DNA of 64,000 bases from Anaeromassilibacillus sp. An200 (GTDB taxonomy: Bacteria > Bacillota > Clostridia > Oscillospirales > Acutalibacteraceae), in contig NZ_NFJU01000004.1 of assembly GCF_002160025.1 (NCBI RefSeq), forward strand, positions 62,001 to 126,000. Direction: 5' to 3'. Of this stretch, positions 45,453 through 53,809 are shown one piece after another (the stretch's first letter is position 1; every line of letters starts with the position of its first letter). Under the pieces are notes generated by a model that saw only the letters and a program-made list of their open reading frames with translations, had not been told where the DNA came from and ran no database searches. The translations under genes were made by a program, and so were the position numbers.

Positions 45453-46322
45453 TCATTGTTGCCATACCATGCTCCAATCGCAAAGCATTTCATTCTGTGT
45501 CACCCGGCGCAGCTCGTCCCGCACCTCCATCAGCGCAAAGCCCAGCAGGTTTTGTCCGCGCCACTTCATGGGGTCCTGGGCCTCCGGGGAGCTGGCCGCG
45601 AGGCGGATACCCCAGATGTTGTCATAGGGGCTGGCCTCCACCAGCACGCTGTCCCCGGTGGAAAGGAGAAACTCCCGCAGTTCGCGGTTCTGGCTGAATT
45701 TGTGCCAGTTGCCAAGCAGCACAATGGCGTACTTGAACTTGTCCCATACCTTCTGCTCAAAGCCCCGCACCTTGCGGCCCAGGGCCTTGATCTGCTTTTG
45801 GTCGCTGCATTTCAAAATCTGGTCCCGGATCTCTTTGTCGCCGAACAGCTCGGCCTTGGCAGCCATCATATACTGCTCCATGCAGAGGTAGGAGTCAGCC
45901 GTCGTATAGAAGTCCTCCATCCACCACTGGCTGAGGCAGCTTTTTGTCAGCTGGCCGTCCTCGGATAGCTGATGGCCCCAGAACAGGCACAGCTCCCGCT
46001 TCCGCCCGGCGGCAAACTCCTGCTGGAGCCACTGGCGGGTGTACTTTGGCCGGCCCTCCGGCTGCCACGCATCCACCAAGAAGTCACCATGCTCCAGTAC
46101 CTCGCTGCTGTCCTCGTCATCCCACCAGCCCTTCCAGGTCACCGGCTCGGGAAAGAGAGTGCGGTATTCCGTCCGCTCCTCCGGGGAGAGGGTGTCCAGC
46201 CAATCGCCAAATCGGTCTATGTAATCCTCCCCATAGCCCATGCGCCAGCCAATGGAGTATCGCTCGATCTCCCGGTGGGCCAGCCAAGGGGGAGGCATGA
46301 TTTTCTTATCTTGTAGTGCCAT
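45453..46322 (-). CDS. NADAR family protein (YbiA-like) with N-terminal extension
   Basis: 289 residues. The C-terminal ~180 are NADAR: LCLFWGHQLSEDGQLTKSCL, SYLCMEQYMMAAKAELFGD, IKALGRKVRGF, LGNWHKFSQNRELREFLL, LVEASPYDNIWGIRLA and GQNLLGFALMEVRDEL. Characterised NADAR proteins remove ADP-ribose from guanine bases, countering DarT-type toxins, or process riboflavin intermediates. The ~100-residue N-terminal part (WLAHREIERYSIGWRMGYGE, LFPEPVTWKGWWDDED) is extra. GGAAAGGG precedes the ATG. Confidence 0.9.
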   Translation of the reverse strand: MALQDKKIMPPPWLAHREIERYSIGWRMGYGEDYIDRFGDWLDTLSPEERTEYRTLFPEPVTWKGWWDDEDSSEVLEHGDFLVDAWQPEGRPKYTRQWLQQEFAAGRKRELCLFWGHQLSEDGQLTKSCLSQWWMEDFYTTADSYLCMEQYMMAAKAELFGDKEIRDQILKCSDQKQIKALGRKVRGFEQKVWDKFKYAIVLLGNWHKFSQNRELREFLLSTGDSVLVEASPYDNIWGIRLAASSPEAQDPMKWRGQNLLGFALMEVRDELRRVTQNEMLCDWSMVWQQ

Positions 46323-46347
46323 AGGTTTTGCCCTTTCCTGTTAGATA

Positions 46348-46584
46348 CTATCGCAATTCATTCTTTGCATCCAGTGGAGCACCGTCCAGGGATGTGATCT
46401 GTGCCAGCTCTGTTTCAGTCAGATTTTTCAGGAAAATGCAGTATTCGTCCGGGTGGCCTCCCACAAATTCCATTTTAGGCATCCCGATCTGCTTTGGATC
46501 GGTGATCCACAGGCAAGGCTCTCCCGTCGCCCAAAACCGCGTCAGGGTAAGACGCTGACCGCGATAAAGGACATTCTGATCCAT
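46348..46584 (-). CDS. small uncharacterised protein (78 residues)
   Basis: From ATG 46584, six bases after GGAGGG. Seen: NVLYRGQRLTLTRFWATGEP, CLWITDPKQIG and HPDEYCIFLKNLTETELAQI. The beta-rich start resembles a small SH3-like barrel, but I cannot name a family. It is 2 bases downstream of the zinc-ribbon gene, so surely cotranscribed. Confidence 0.5.
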   Translation of the reverse strand: MDQNVLYRGQRLTLTRFWATGEPCLWITDPKQIGMPKMEFVGGHPDEYCIFLKNLTETELAQITSLDGAPLDAKNELR

Positions 46585-46586
46585 CC

Positions 46587-47186
46587 TCATCCCTCCTGTA
46601 GTTTCTTCAGCAGCTTCACGATCCGTTCCCGGTTCTTTGCGGTTTTCATGAATGTGGGGAGATGATCTGCCTGGGTCTTTTTCTGGCTTCCCGATGGCTT
46701 TTCCCGCAGGTCGGCGCTGAGATAGGCGATCAGATAGGCAAGGTGCTCCCGGTTGAGGGCCCAGACCGGCTTACCCTGGAATGAGGTCAAAAACCACAGT
46801 TCCAGGCCTAACCAGGGATCCTGGCCACCCCGAATCTCCGAGCCACAGGAGAAAGCCTCCGCCGTCTTATATACCGCGCCCGGCGTGGTTGCCCCGCAAT
46901 AGGGGCAGGCCACATGGAGAACGAAAAAATGCTGCTTTGTCTCATCTTCAATATCCACCCGATAGTACCTGCCGCAGTTTTTGCACTGGTTATGGACATC
47001 ATAGCGGTAGATCGTCCGGTCGCGTGTCTCCTGATGGCCGCAGCTCAAGCAGCGGAAATAGGCGTTGTCATCGTCCGCTGTCACCACACCCGTGCCATGG
47101 CATTTGGGGCATTTTACCTGGATGCCAGTGGTGAAGGCGCTGTAGGCACTGTGGGTGAAATAGGGTTTATCGACAATTCGGCTCAT
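46587..47186 (-). CDS. zinc-ribbon protein of unknown function
   Basis: 199 residues from ATG 47186. Three Cys pairs: VKCPKCHGTGVV with FRCLSCGHQ, QCKNCGRYY and ACPYCGATT, forming at least one, probably two zinc ribbons in residues ~25-105. The C-terminus (WLGLELWFLTSFQGKPVWAL, NREHLAYLIAYLSADLREKP, PTFMKTAKNRERIVKLL) is conserved among relatives I remember from Clostridia. No nuclease or polymerase motif. Binding of nucleic acid or a protein toxin are both possible. Confidence 0.65.
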   Translation of the reverse strand: MSRIVDKPYFTHSAYSAFTTGIQVKCPKCHGTGVVTADDDNAYFRCLSCGHQETRDRTIYRYDVHNQCKNCGRYYRVDIEDETKQHFFVLHVACPYCGATTPGAVYKTAEAFSCGSEIRGGQDPWLGLELWFLTSFQGKPVWALNREHLAYLIAYLSADLREKPSGSQKKTQADHLPTFMKTAKNRERIVKLLKKLQEG

Positions 47187-47203
47187 GCGCCCACACACTC
47201 CTC

Positions 47204-47440
47204 TCATCCGTTCGTTTCCAGATAGAATCCCCATACGCAGTTGGAGAACTCTCCAGCGGCAAAGTGGTGGATCTGCCCGTCAATCTCCACCTGCCAGACC
47301 TCGAAGGTATGGTCTTGGTGATAGATCGGGTCTTGGACTTTTACTCGCTTTCCCGTGGTTTGCCAGTCGTAGTCAAAGATGTTCACACCGAACAATTTGC
47401 ATTGACCGTCTGGGCCAAAGGTTTCATATTTCCAAGCCAT
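47204..47440 (-). CDS. small uncharacterised protein (78 residues)
   Basis: From ATG 47440 after GAGG. Seen: AWKYETFGPDGQCKLFGVNI, FDYDWQTTGKRV, FEVWQVEIDGQIHHFAAGEF and SNCVWGFYL. An all-beta single domain; I recall similar small proteins in Firmicutes immunity clusters but no family name. Nine bases beyond the stop of the LRR gene and 17 before the zinc-ribbon start, in one operon. Confidence 0.55.
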   Translation of the reverse strand: MAWKYETFGPDGQCKLFGVNIFDYDWQTTGKRVKVQDPIYHQDHTFEVWQVEIDGQIHHFAAGEFSNCVWGFYLETNG

Positions 47441-47448
47441 GTGATGCC

Positions 47449-48408
47449 TCACAATCCCGTGCGCTGCCAGCCGTCCAGCCGCTCCTGCACCCCGTCGATC
47501 CTCCAGCCCTCGCCCACACGCTTCATGAGGAAGCGGCGGTCAAAGCCAGTATTTTTCTCCCTGGTGTAGATGTAGAGCTTGTTCTTGGTGATCTGCTCCA
47601 CGTCAAGGAATTCTTCCCCGTTGTAGGTGCCCTGGGCGCTGTATAAGAGGCCCAGAGGCCGATAGCCCGGACGGGGCTTTTCACTCACATACTTCTCCCA
47701 GATCGCCCGCAGGCGGGGCACAGCCTCGGCATCTTCAAACCCGGCCTGCTCCATGTACTGCTCCCATTCTGTCATCTCGGCAAAGAAGGCGGACAACACC
47801 CTGCGGCATTCTTCCGCCGCCTGCCCGTCCAGCTGGACGGGCTTTTTGGCCTTTTCCCGCTGGAGCTGGGAGAAGTGTTCCATCTGCTCCTTGGTGAATT
47901 GCACATGGGCCACCGGCTCGATGCGGTTGTTGCCAGCGATGGCCAGTAGGCCCTCATAGGTAACGGCGGTATGGTCGATCTGAATGTGGGAGAGCTTGGG
48001 GATGGAGGCCGCTTGGAGCAGACCGGCATCATCCAGCCCGGTGCGGTTGAGGGTCAGAAGGTCCAGCTTGCAGCCTTGCAGGGCGGACAGGCCGCTGCCA
48101 TGGATGGCGGCATTGCCGTCCAGCAGCAGATAGCGCAGCTTGGGCATAGCGGAAAAAACGGCGAAACAGGCGTCAGTGAGCGCGCCGTCCTCCACGCCGA
48201 AGTTGGCCATGCTTTTATGCCCGGCAAAGGGGGCAAGCAGTTCATCCGTCACCGGATAGCCTTTCACATGAAAGCTCACCAGGGTGTAAGCGGCCAGCCG
48301 CTCCATGGTCTCTGCGGTCAGCTCTGGGACTTCAAATTGCTTTTCTCCGTCTAAGGTCAGGACACCACTTACCCAGTCCACTGTCCGCGCTCGTTTTGGC
48401 CATTCCAT
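47449..48408 (-). CDS. leucine-rich-repeat protein fused to an NTF2-fold immunity domain
   Basis: 319 residues. Residues ~55-165 show LRR-like units (FSAMPKLRYLLLDGNAAIHG, LQGCKLDLLTLNRTGLDDAG, ASIPKLSHIQIDHTAVTYEG). Residues ~190-319 resemble the NTF2-fold immunity domain: AAEECRRVLSAFFAEMTEWE, PRLRAIWEKYVSEKPRPG, YSAQGTYNGEEFLDVEQI and LMKRVGEGWRIDGVQ. NTF2-fold proteins are predicted immunity factors. It starts 12 bases after the DUF4241 gene ends. Confidence 0.68.
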   Translation of the reverse strand: MEWPKRARTVDWVSGVLTLDGEKQFEVPELTAETMERLAAYTLVSFHVKGYPVTDELLAPFAGHKSMANFGVEDGALTDACFAVFSAMPKLRYLLLDGNAAIHGSGLSALQGCKLDLLTLNRTGLDDAGLLQAASIPKLSHIQIDHTAVTYEGLLAIAGNNRIEPVAHVQFTKEQMEHFSQLQREKAKKPVQLDGQAAEECRRVLSAFFAEMTEWEQYMEQAGFEDAEAVPRLRAIWEKYVSEKPRPGYRPLGLLYSAQGTYNGEEFLDVEQITKNKLYIYTREKNTGFDRRFLMKRVGEGWRIDGVQERLDGWQRTGL

Positions 48409-48419
48409 CGCTGTCCTCC

Positions 48420-49151
48420 TTACACCTGCTTCTGGTAATCGTCCTCAATGTCAATGAAACGCACATACACGGCACAGACTTCACCCTTTGCATCATAGCC
48501 GAAGTAGACGGGATAGTAACCGTCACCCCAGCCGGAGGAGAAGATGGGCAGGTTGCAGTCCGTGTCCGGCACTGTCCAGTTGAGCCAGTCGCCATGGCTC
48601 TCCTGATACTTGGGATGGGCTTTAGCGTTTTCCTCCATCAAATCATAGAACAGGTCATCGTAGGGGTTGATGTCCGGGTCTTCCTCCAGCCGCTTGGCCC
48701 AGTAGGTCTTGAAGGCCGCCTGGGTCTGAACGTCCGCAATGCATCCCATTCCGGCATCCACTCCAAACCCAAAGTAGTCATCATCGCCCAGTTCTTCATC
48801 CAGATTTTCATTGCCCGTCATACCCAGCTCATAGCGAACAGGCTTTCCCCGACTGACCTCCACCTTGACGCAGGCGTAGCGGTCCCCGTATTTCTCACTG
48901 GGTACCACGCAGATCTTCACGGGATAAGTCCCGGCGGGGATCGTCTGGATAAAGGGCGGCGTGTCCTCCAGCTCCATCAGCGGATCGCAGGCGAAGATCG
49001 TTCCGGTGGAGAAATGGGCGGCGCCAATGTCCAGCACATCCACACCCATGTTCCCAATCACTTTTTCTGTAAAATAGGCGTCCAGGTCCGTTTTGCAGAC
49101 CAGTTTATCTTTGATGGATTCATATTTGTTCAGCCATTCTGTTGTCGGCAT
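48420..49151 (-). CDS. DUF4241 domain-containing protein
   Basis: 243 residues matching DUF4241: TGTIFACDPLMELEDTPPF, IPAGTYPVKICVVP, GVDAGMGCIADVQTQAAF and GWGDGYYPVYFGYDAKGEV. The family is common next to polymorphic toxins; its role is unknown. An AGGAGGAAGCGACT-type site precedes the ATG. It lies between the DUF6572 and LRR/NTF2 genes of the array. Confidence 0.85.
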   Translation of the reverse strand: MPTTEWLNKYESIKDKLVCKTDLDAYFTEKVIGNMGVDVLDIGAAHFSTGTIFACDPLMELEDTPPFIQTIPAGTYPVKICVVPSEKYGDRYACVKVEVSRGKPVRYELGMTGNENLDEELGDDDYFGFGVDAGMGCIADVQTQAAFKTYWAKRLEEDPDINPYDDLFYDLMEENAKAHPKYQESHGDWLNWTVPDTDCNLPIFSSGWGDGYYPVYFGYDAKGEVCAVYVRFIDIEDDYQKQV

Positions 49152-49187
49152 AGTCGCTTCCTCCTGTTGATTTGGTTTGAGGATAAG

Positions 49188-49535
49188 TCAGCTCTCTACA
49201 ATGCGGACCTGTTTTCCTCCAATTTCAATTTCCAGCTTTACGCCGTAGTCCGCCGCCCACGCAGGGCACTTGCTGAGCAGGGCCAGGATGCGCTCATCCG
49301 GCTCCCGGCCAAGGGTCACACGCAGAATCACGGGCCAGCCACTATATTCCTTTTGAAATTCCTCACTCTGGGTGTGGTTCAGATAGCCCTCCATCTTGTC
49401 CAGCAGGGCCTTCTGCGTTTCCGGGGAGCCGTCAATAAAGCCATTACAAACCAAAACCATCACCACTTCTCCGGTTTTGGTTTCTGCCAGAATGTCGATC
49501 TTATCCAGTTCGCCAAACATATTTTCAATGGACAT
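49188..49535 (-). CDS. DUF6572-like protein
   Basis: 115 residues. ELDKIDILAETKTGEVVMVL, LLDKMEGYLNHTQSEEFQKE and GWPVILRVTLGREPDERILA follow the layout of DUF6572 (Asp-x-Ile strand, long helix, PVxxRV strand). Small soluble alpha/beta domain; immunity role inferred from context. Its start is 5 bases after the stop of the DUF5713 gene. Confidence 0.6.
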   Translation of the reverse strand: MSIENMFGELDKIDILAETKTGEVVMVLVCNGFIDGSPETQKALLDKMEGYLNHTQSEEFQKEYSGWPVILRVTLGREPDERILALLSKCPAWAADYGVKLEIEIGGKQVRIVES

Positions 49536-49540
49536 TGTTT

Positions 49541-49867
49541 TTACCAGTCCCTTTCTCGGATGGCCTCCTCAATATCAATCGGAATGCCGAACCACTCCAG
49601 AATGTAGGCCACAGTGACACCAATACAATCCCGGGCCACCGTTTCGATCTCGCTGTCGTTCTCGTCAAACTCCTCTTGGAGATCATTGATGCCGCAGACC
49701 GCCTCGTCCAGCGTCTCCTGCACTACTTCAATGTCGGTTTCGCCGCTCTCCAGCAGGTCGATGACCTTCTGAAGTTCGTCTTTTACCTTGTCTACCAGAA
49801 AAGCAGGATAGTAATCGTCCTGATACATCTCGTCCAACAGTTTGTAATTCGGGTCAAATGCTTTCAT
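49541..49867 (-). CDS. DUF5713 family protein
   Basis: 108 residues: NYKLLDEMYQDDYYPAFLVD, KVKDELQKVIDLLE, INDLQEEFDENDSEIETVA and GIPIDIEEAIRERDW, an all-helical domain I recognise as DUF5713. AAAGGAG sits 8 bases before the ATG. Its 5' end overlaps the 3' end of the preceding gene by 14 bases. Confidence 0.8.
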   Translation of the reverse strand: MKAFDPNYKLLDEMYQDDYYPAFLVDKVKDELQKVIDLLESGETDIEVVQETLDEAVCGINDLQEEFDENDSEIETVARDCIGVTVAYILEWFGIPIDIEEAIRERDW

Positions 49868-50147
49868 AGGGATTGCTCCTTTCTTCGTACTCGGCTGTAA
49901 TGCTCAGTTCAATCTCATCGTCGCTATAAACCAAATGCAGCCCATGAGGGGCCTTTCTATCGAAATGCAGTTCAATGTCATGATATTTGAGGATTAGAGG
50001 TTTCCCGTCGCTTCTCATGGTGGAAACGGCATCGGGATTCCCGAAGATTTCTATGACCTCATCCTGCGATATTCCGAATTTCAGCGGTGAAATGTCCCGT
50101 GGATTCTGCAATATTTGATTGCGCCAAATAGTAAAGTCCTGTTTCAT
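49854..50147 (-). CDS. uncharacterised 97-residue protein of the immunity array
   Basis: Seen: ISPLKFGISQDEVIEIFGNP, LILKYHDIELHFDR and LHLVYSDDEIELSI. The layout (helix with GxSxDEV, then beta strands) resembles SmpA/BamE-like or small immunity domains of other arrays; I have no family name. No ribosome site is visible, but the start lies 4 bases after the DUF1963 stop, so it may rely on coupled translation. Confidence 0.55.
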   Translation of the reverse strand: MKQDFTIWRNQILQNPRDISPLKFGISQDEVIEIFGNPDAVSTMRSDGKPLILKYHDIELHFDRKAPHGLHLVYSDDEIELSITAEYEERSNPYESI

Positions 50148-50151
50148 ATTT

Positions 50152-51000
50152 TTAATAGCACTGGAGGATCAGCCAGATCCGATCAAAGCGGCGGGCGGCC
50201 AGATCCTCTTTGGTAATGTAGAAATAGATGTGCCCGCAGTCTCCGAACATCAGCTCAAAGTCGCCAAGCTCCACGATATCCAGCTGGAACAGCAACATCC
50301 AGCGGTCACGGGCCGTTTCTTCCGCCCGCTGACGGACCTCCTTGGGGATATTGAGCCAGCCGTTGCCCAGATAGTAGCCCTGAGTCACCAGGTCGCACTC
50401 GTCAAACATGCTGTTCTGGATCACATCGGGCCAGCCCAGCAGCTGGGAGCGATCATCCGGGTTCTCGGGGTCCTCGCCAGTCAGTTCATCCAAAGCATCG
50501 TTGAAAGCGTCGTCATCCTTTTCATCCGGGAACATCTCGCTGAAGTCCTGCCAGGAAGGATAGGAGGTCTTGGCATCCAGCTTGATCTTGACCATTGGAA
50601 ACTTGAAATCCTCTCCCATATCCGCCGGGAAGTCAGCGGCGGACAGCGCGGACATGTCCTCAAACCAGTAGACGCGGGCACAGCCCTGATTCTTGGGGTC
50701 ATAGCCCCAGCACTGGGTGTCCGTTTCATAGAAGAAGGAGAGCAGGCCGTGGTCGGGCAGAAGATGCTCTTTGTCAAACTGGACCAGCTCCGCACAGTTG
50801 AACTGAGCCAGGAAAGTGAGAGGACGATCCTTCACCACATGGTCATAGCTCTCGCCCTCATAGGTGGGCCAAACGAAGTCCGGCGGCACATCCGGCTTCC
50901 CGCCGAAGCGGGTAGCGCCCAGCTTGTATGTTTCTTTTCTGGCAATTTTCAGCTGAATGCTGTTTCTGCCCAACGACTCCAGTTTTTCTTTGATGCTCAT
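50152..51000 (-). CDS. DUF1963 (YwqG-like) protein
   Basis: 282 residues: KLGATRFGGKPDVPPDFVWP, LTFLAQFNCAELVQFDKEHL, GLLSFFYETDTQCWGYDPKN, GWPDVIQNSMFDECDLVTQG and LMFGDCGHIYFYITKEDLAA are classic DUF1963/YwqG blocks. YwqG lies in the Bacillus subtilis YwqJ toxin locus region, and the family is generally counted as immunity-associated. AAGGAGG precedes the ATG. Confidence 0.92.
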   Translation of the reverse strand: MSIKEKLESLGRNSIQLKIARKETYKLGATRFGGKPDVPPDFVWPTYEGESYDHVVKDRPLTFLAQFNCAELVQFDKEHLLPDHGLLSFFYETDTQCWGYDPKNQGCARVYWFEDMSALSAADFPADMGEDFKFPMVKIKLDAKTSYPSWQDFSEMFPDEKDDDAFNDALDELTGEDPENPDDRSQLLGWPDVIQNSMFDECDLVTQGYYLGNGWLNIPKEVRQRAEETARDRWMLLFQLDIVELGDFELMFGDCGHIYFYITKEDLAARRFDRIWLILQCY

Positions 51001-51023
51001 GTCAGTTCCTCCTTGAAGAGTTC

Positions 51024-51578
51024 TTACAGCTTTCCATCCAATGCCTCAACCGTTTTCATGGCAGCGGAATCAAATTTACATTGCCGCAGGTCCCGCTCAA
51101 TCAGGGCAAACACATCCGGAAAGCATTCGATCTCATCCTGATACTCATATCTTGCATACAGTTTCCCGTACTCGGAGATCCAGACCTCTGCCGGGTAGTA
51201 GTAGCCGATATGACCGATGGGCTGGCATTTCTGACCAGCCACTTCTTCAATCTCCGCCAAATCACAACCGGACATATCCCGAAAATAAGCTTCCTCCAAA
51301 TGGTGTTTAATTCCGTTGATGAGATAGGGAAACAGAGCGAATTCAAAGTCGGCCGCCCAGTCCATCTTTTTCTGTGCTAAGTACCACTCACAGCACAGGC
51401 CGAAATACTTACGGTAAAACCGCTGGGTGGTCTTCATCATCGGAACGCCATGCTCGGCGTAATACTTCTCCGCAATGGAGATGTCCACTTTTCGCCCTTC
51501 CTGCCATCCGGCGTACTCCATCAGCTGCTTGACCTTGCTTTTGAGATCGCCGGAGATGGGGATACGTTCTTTGATCAT
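51024..51578 (-). CDS. SUKH-3 family immunity protein
   Basis: 184 residues from ATG 51578 (AGGAGAGG site). Seen: QLMEYAGWQEGRKVDISIAE, TQRFYRKYFG, PIGHIGYYYPAEVWISEYGK and LYARYEYQDEIECF, which fit the SUKH-3 branch of the SMI1/KNR4 superfamily. SUKH proteins are established immunity proteins against nuclease-type polymorphic toxins. Confidence 0.78.
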   Translation of the reverse strand: MIKERIPISGDLKSKVKQLMEYAGWQEGRKVDISIAEKYYAEHGVPMMKTTQRFYRKYFGLCCEWYLAQKKMDWAADFEFALFPYLINGIKHHLEEAYFRDMSGCDLAEIEEVAGQKCQPIGHIGYYYPAEVWISEYGKLYARYEYQDEIECFPDVFALIERDLRQCKFDSAAMKTVEALDGKL

Positions 51579-51604
51579 TCGAATCCTCTCCTGTCGGCTG
51601 CCAA

Positions 51605-52240
51605 TCAAAGTTCATTTGGATACCCGATCTTATCCAAGCCCGCCTTTATTTCTTCCCATTCATTGCGCTTAGGGTTCAACGCAGCGACCAGTTCTTTTGT
51701 TACCGGAACCGCATCAGCAAGCTGGCGCACAGCCTCCAAAGGCAGGTCTGCTGGGTAAAACCACTTCCCGTAATCCACATAGCTCTGTGGATTACCATCA
51801 ATCGTGGAGAGCAGATCCTTGGATGCGTCCTCGCCGTCCATGGGATTGCAGTGCCAGGTGGTGCCATCTTCCGTCCAAACGCAGAAGGTACTTTTCATCT
51901 TTTTGACTTCACGGCTGCCCATGAGCTTTTGTAAAGCAGAGGGCATTCCATCCGTCAGGTCTTCGATACGGGGAAGTTTTTCCTCCCAGTCGTAGAGTTC
52001 GGAATCCACACCATTGATTACACAGCCTTCCGGCGCAAACATGACGATCATGCTCTGGTCACTGCCATCAGTGGCAAAGAATGCCTCTTTGCCTTTTCGC
52101 CATGCGGGGTTGTAGGTATAGTGGCGGATGAAGCTCCATTCCTCCTCCACCATGATGATGTCCAGAGCTGCCAGCCCTTTGCAGAAGTTTTTCAGGCGCT
52201 CCGCACTGGGAAAGCAAGATAAATCTTTTGTGGAAATCAT
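51605..52240 (-). CDS. uncharacterised 211-residue protein of the immunity array
   Basis: From ATG 52240 with an AGGAGG site. Seen: LKNFCKGLAALDIIMVEEEW, FIRHYTYNPAWRKGKEAFFA, MIVMFAPEGCVINGVDSE and CVWTEDGTTWHCNP. I recall relatives with the same FCKGLAALD start and TYN/SYN..W block as single genes in similar clusters, but the family has no name known to me. Soluble alpha/beta. Confidence 0.6.
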   Translation of the reverse strand: MISTKDLSCFPSAERLKNFCKGLAALDIIMVEEEWSFIRHYTYNPAWRKGKEAFFATDGSDQSMIVMFAPEGCVINGVDSELYDWEEKLPRIEDLTDGMPSALQKLMGSREVKKMKSTFCVWTEDGTTWHCNPMDGEDASKDLLSTIDGNPQSYVDYGKWFYPADLPLEAVRQLADAVPVTKELVAALNPKRNEWEEIKAGLDKIGYPNEL

Positions 52241-52262
52241 GTGGTTATCCTCCTGTCTTCCT

Positions 52263-52859
52263 TCACCACAGTCGGTCAATCTGGGTATATATCTTATTAG
52301 GCTCTCTGTCCGTAAAACTGGTCAATGAGTCAGTGGGTTCTGTAAGCGGCATCACATTCAAAATATCCAGTACATAATACCAGATTCCTGTATCCCAGTC
52401 CCGGAACCGCCCATTGCAGACAGCTCTCCCATACTCGCCGGGAGCCAAATCTAATGCCAGCTCATTGAGAGGCTGTTTCTGCCCGGTCTTATCGTAGGTA
52501 TATCGCTCCGGCATCGCCCCGATGTGCCAATCATTGCGGTAACGCACATGGATTCCGGTCTCCTGCTGAATCAGTTCAAAAGGGTGAAGCCGCATTGTGC
52601 CATTCGGCTTCCATTCCATCAGCCTACGACAGTCCCTATCGATCTGAAATCCATCGGGCCTCTGTATGATAGATGCAAAGTGAGTAGGTAACCCAAAAGG
52701 ATAATAGGAGAAGAAGTCTTTAGGCAGCCGCATGGCTCTGGGATACTGGTTCCGCTGTGCGGCCGCATTTCCGCCCCGGCAGTCTTTATACCATTGCAGG
52801 CGGATCTGCTGAACCAGAAGTGTGGGCAGATGCTTTGTCTGATTACTGTTCTGTCTCAT
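52263..52859 (-). CDS. uncharacterised 198-residue protein of the immunity array
   Basis: AAAGGAGGTG lies 6 bases before the ATG. Seen: LPTLLVQQIRLQWYKDCRGG, FFSYYPFGLPTHFASIIQ, MRLHPFELIQQETGIHVRYR and WDTGIWYYVLDILN. Basic and aromatic, unlike its acidic neighbours. Not recognised. It sits between an unknown 105-residue protein and the gene at 51605. Confidence 0.5.
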   Translation of the reverse strand: MRQNSNQTKHLPTLLVQQIRLQWYKDCRGGNAAAQRNQYPRAMRLPKDFFSYYPFGLPTHFASIIQRPDGFQIDRDCRRLMEWKPNGTMRLHPFELIQQETGIHVRYRNDWHIGAMPERYTYDKTGQKQPLNELALDLAPGEYGRAVCNGRFRDWDTGIWYYVLDILNVMPLTEPTDSLTSFTDREPNKIYTQIDRLW

Positions 52860-52886
52860 CGCCGCACCTCCTTTCCTGGCGTCCCT

Positions 52887-53204
52887 TTATGAACGATTGG
52901 CCTGCTCCAGTCGTCCCATCAACAGTGGGATTGCCGTAGCCTGCCAAAAATCTCCGCTTATCCAACCAGTGGACATTCCTACATGAGTTTTGGCAAATTG
53001 ATCTACATAGTAGTGTTTGCCCGGCTCCGGAAGCTCGCCGGTCAAATCAGCAAAGATGCGGAGGATTTCCTCCCAGAGAACATTGGGTGGATACGGCAGT
53101 TCCACCGCCTGATACCGCTCCTTCAGAAGCTGCCACAGGAAAGGGTCGCCCCGAAGCCCCCACTGATCTGGTTCTGGAGTGAAGATGATAGACACATTGC
53201 TCAT
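52887..53204 (-). CDS. uncharacterised 105-residue protein of the immunity array
   Basis: Seen: IIFTPEPDQWGLRGDPFLWQ, LLKERYQAVELPYPPNVLWE and HVGMSTGWISGDFWQATAIP. The WGLRGDPFLW block is distinctive and I recall it from similar immunity-type genes, unnamed. Its start overlaps the SUKH gene stop by 4 bases (ATGA), so the two are translationally coupled. Confidence 0.55.
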   Translation of the reverse strand: MSNVSIIFTPEPDQWGLRGDPFLWQLLKERYQAVELPYPPNVLWEEILRIFADLTGELPEPGKHYYVDQFAKTHVGMSTGWISGDFWQATAIPLLMGRLEQANRS

Positions 53205-53791
53205 GATAATTCTCCGTTATCCAAAATGCTCTCCAAATAAGTGAAGAGGTTTTGCGATAGATATTGCATGTTTTGGGCGATCTCCTCTTTCTGAACAGTA
53301 TCTTCATCCAAGGAAAAGAGAACCTCATGATCGATCTGACAGATCCCACATTGCTCCTCATTCGGCATATTTGTTAGGTCAATGCACCGGATATAGAATC
53401 CGCCATCATCCCATGTGAAGGGCAGGTAACCATATTTCACCAGGAGCGGGTTCCATGCATTTCGGACGGCCTTAAACGGGGCGGAAACGGGGTTCTCTCC
53501 AACAGGATTTTCGAAATAGTGGTGGTAAACCGTGAGAAAGGCATTCAAACATTTTGGGAGGTTTATCCCAATGCTCTTCTCCAATGCTTCAATATCTTGG
53601 TCGGTGACGGTGGAGGGGATGAGCTTCCATGCCTTCCATTCATCTTTCGGATCAGAATCTTCCTGCCACATGGTCTTGTCCGATTCCCCCAAAGGCCGCA
53701 TGACAGCAATTCCGTTTCCCAACTGCTCCAGTTTTTGATAGTACCGCTCAAAGAAATCCTGCATAAATTGACGGGTCTGCGTATCTGTCAT
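53201..53791 (-). CDS. SMI1/KNR4 (SUKH-1) family immunity protein
   Basis: 196 residues. The SUKH core is visible: TVTDQDIEALEKSIGINLPK, CLNAFLTVYHHYF, YLPFTWDDGGFYIRCIDLTN and GICQIDHEVLFSLDED. SUKH-1 proteins bind and neutralise diverse toxins. A ~60-residue helical N-terminal part precedes the domain. GGAGG lies 7 bases before the ATG; coupled by ATGA to the next gene. Confidence 0.82.
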   Translation of the reverse strand: MTDTQTRQFMQDFFERYYQKLEQLGNGIAVMRPLGESDKTMWQEDSDPKDEWKAWKLIPSTVTDQDIEALEKSIGINLPKCLNAFLTVYHHYFENPVGENPVSAPFKAVRNAWNPLLVKYGYLPFTWDDGGFYIRCIDLTNMPNEEQCGICQIDHEVLFSLDEDTVQKEEIAQNMQYLSQNLFTYLESILDNGELS

Positions 53792-53809
53792 ATCAAAACC
53801 TCCGACGTT

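Noticed and set aside
46587-47186. Zinc-ribbon protein as a toxin or transcription factor
   Set aside because: Cys pairs support zinc binding only; no nuclease or DNA-binding catalytic motif is visible, so no function was assigned.
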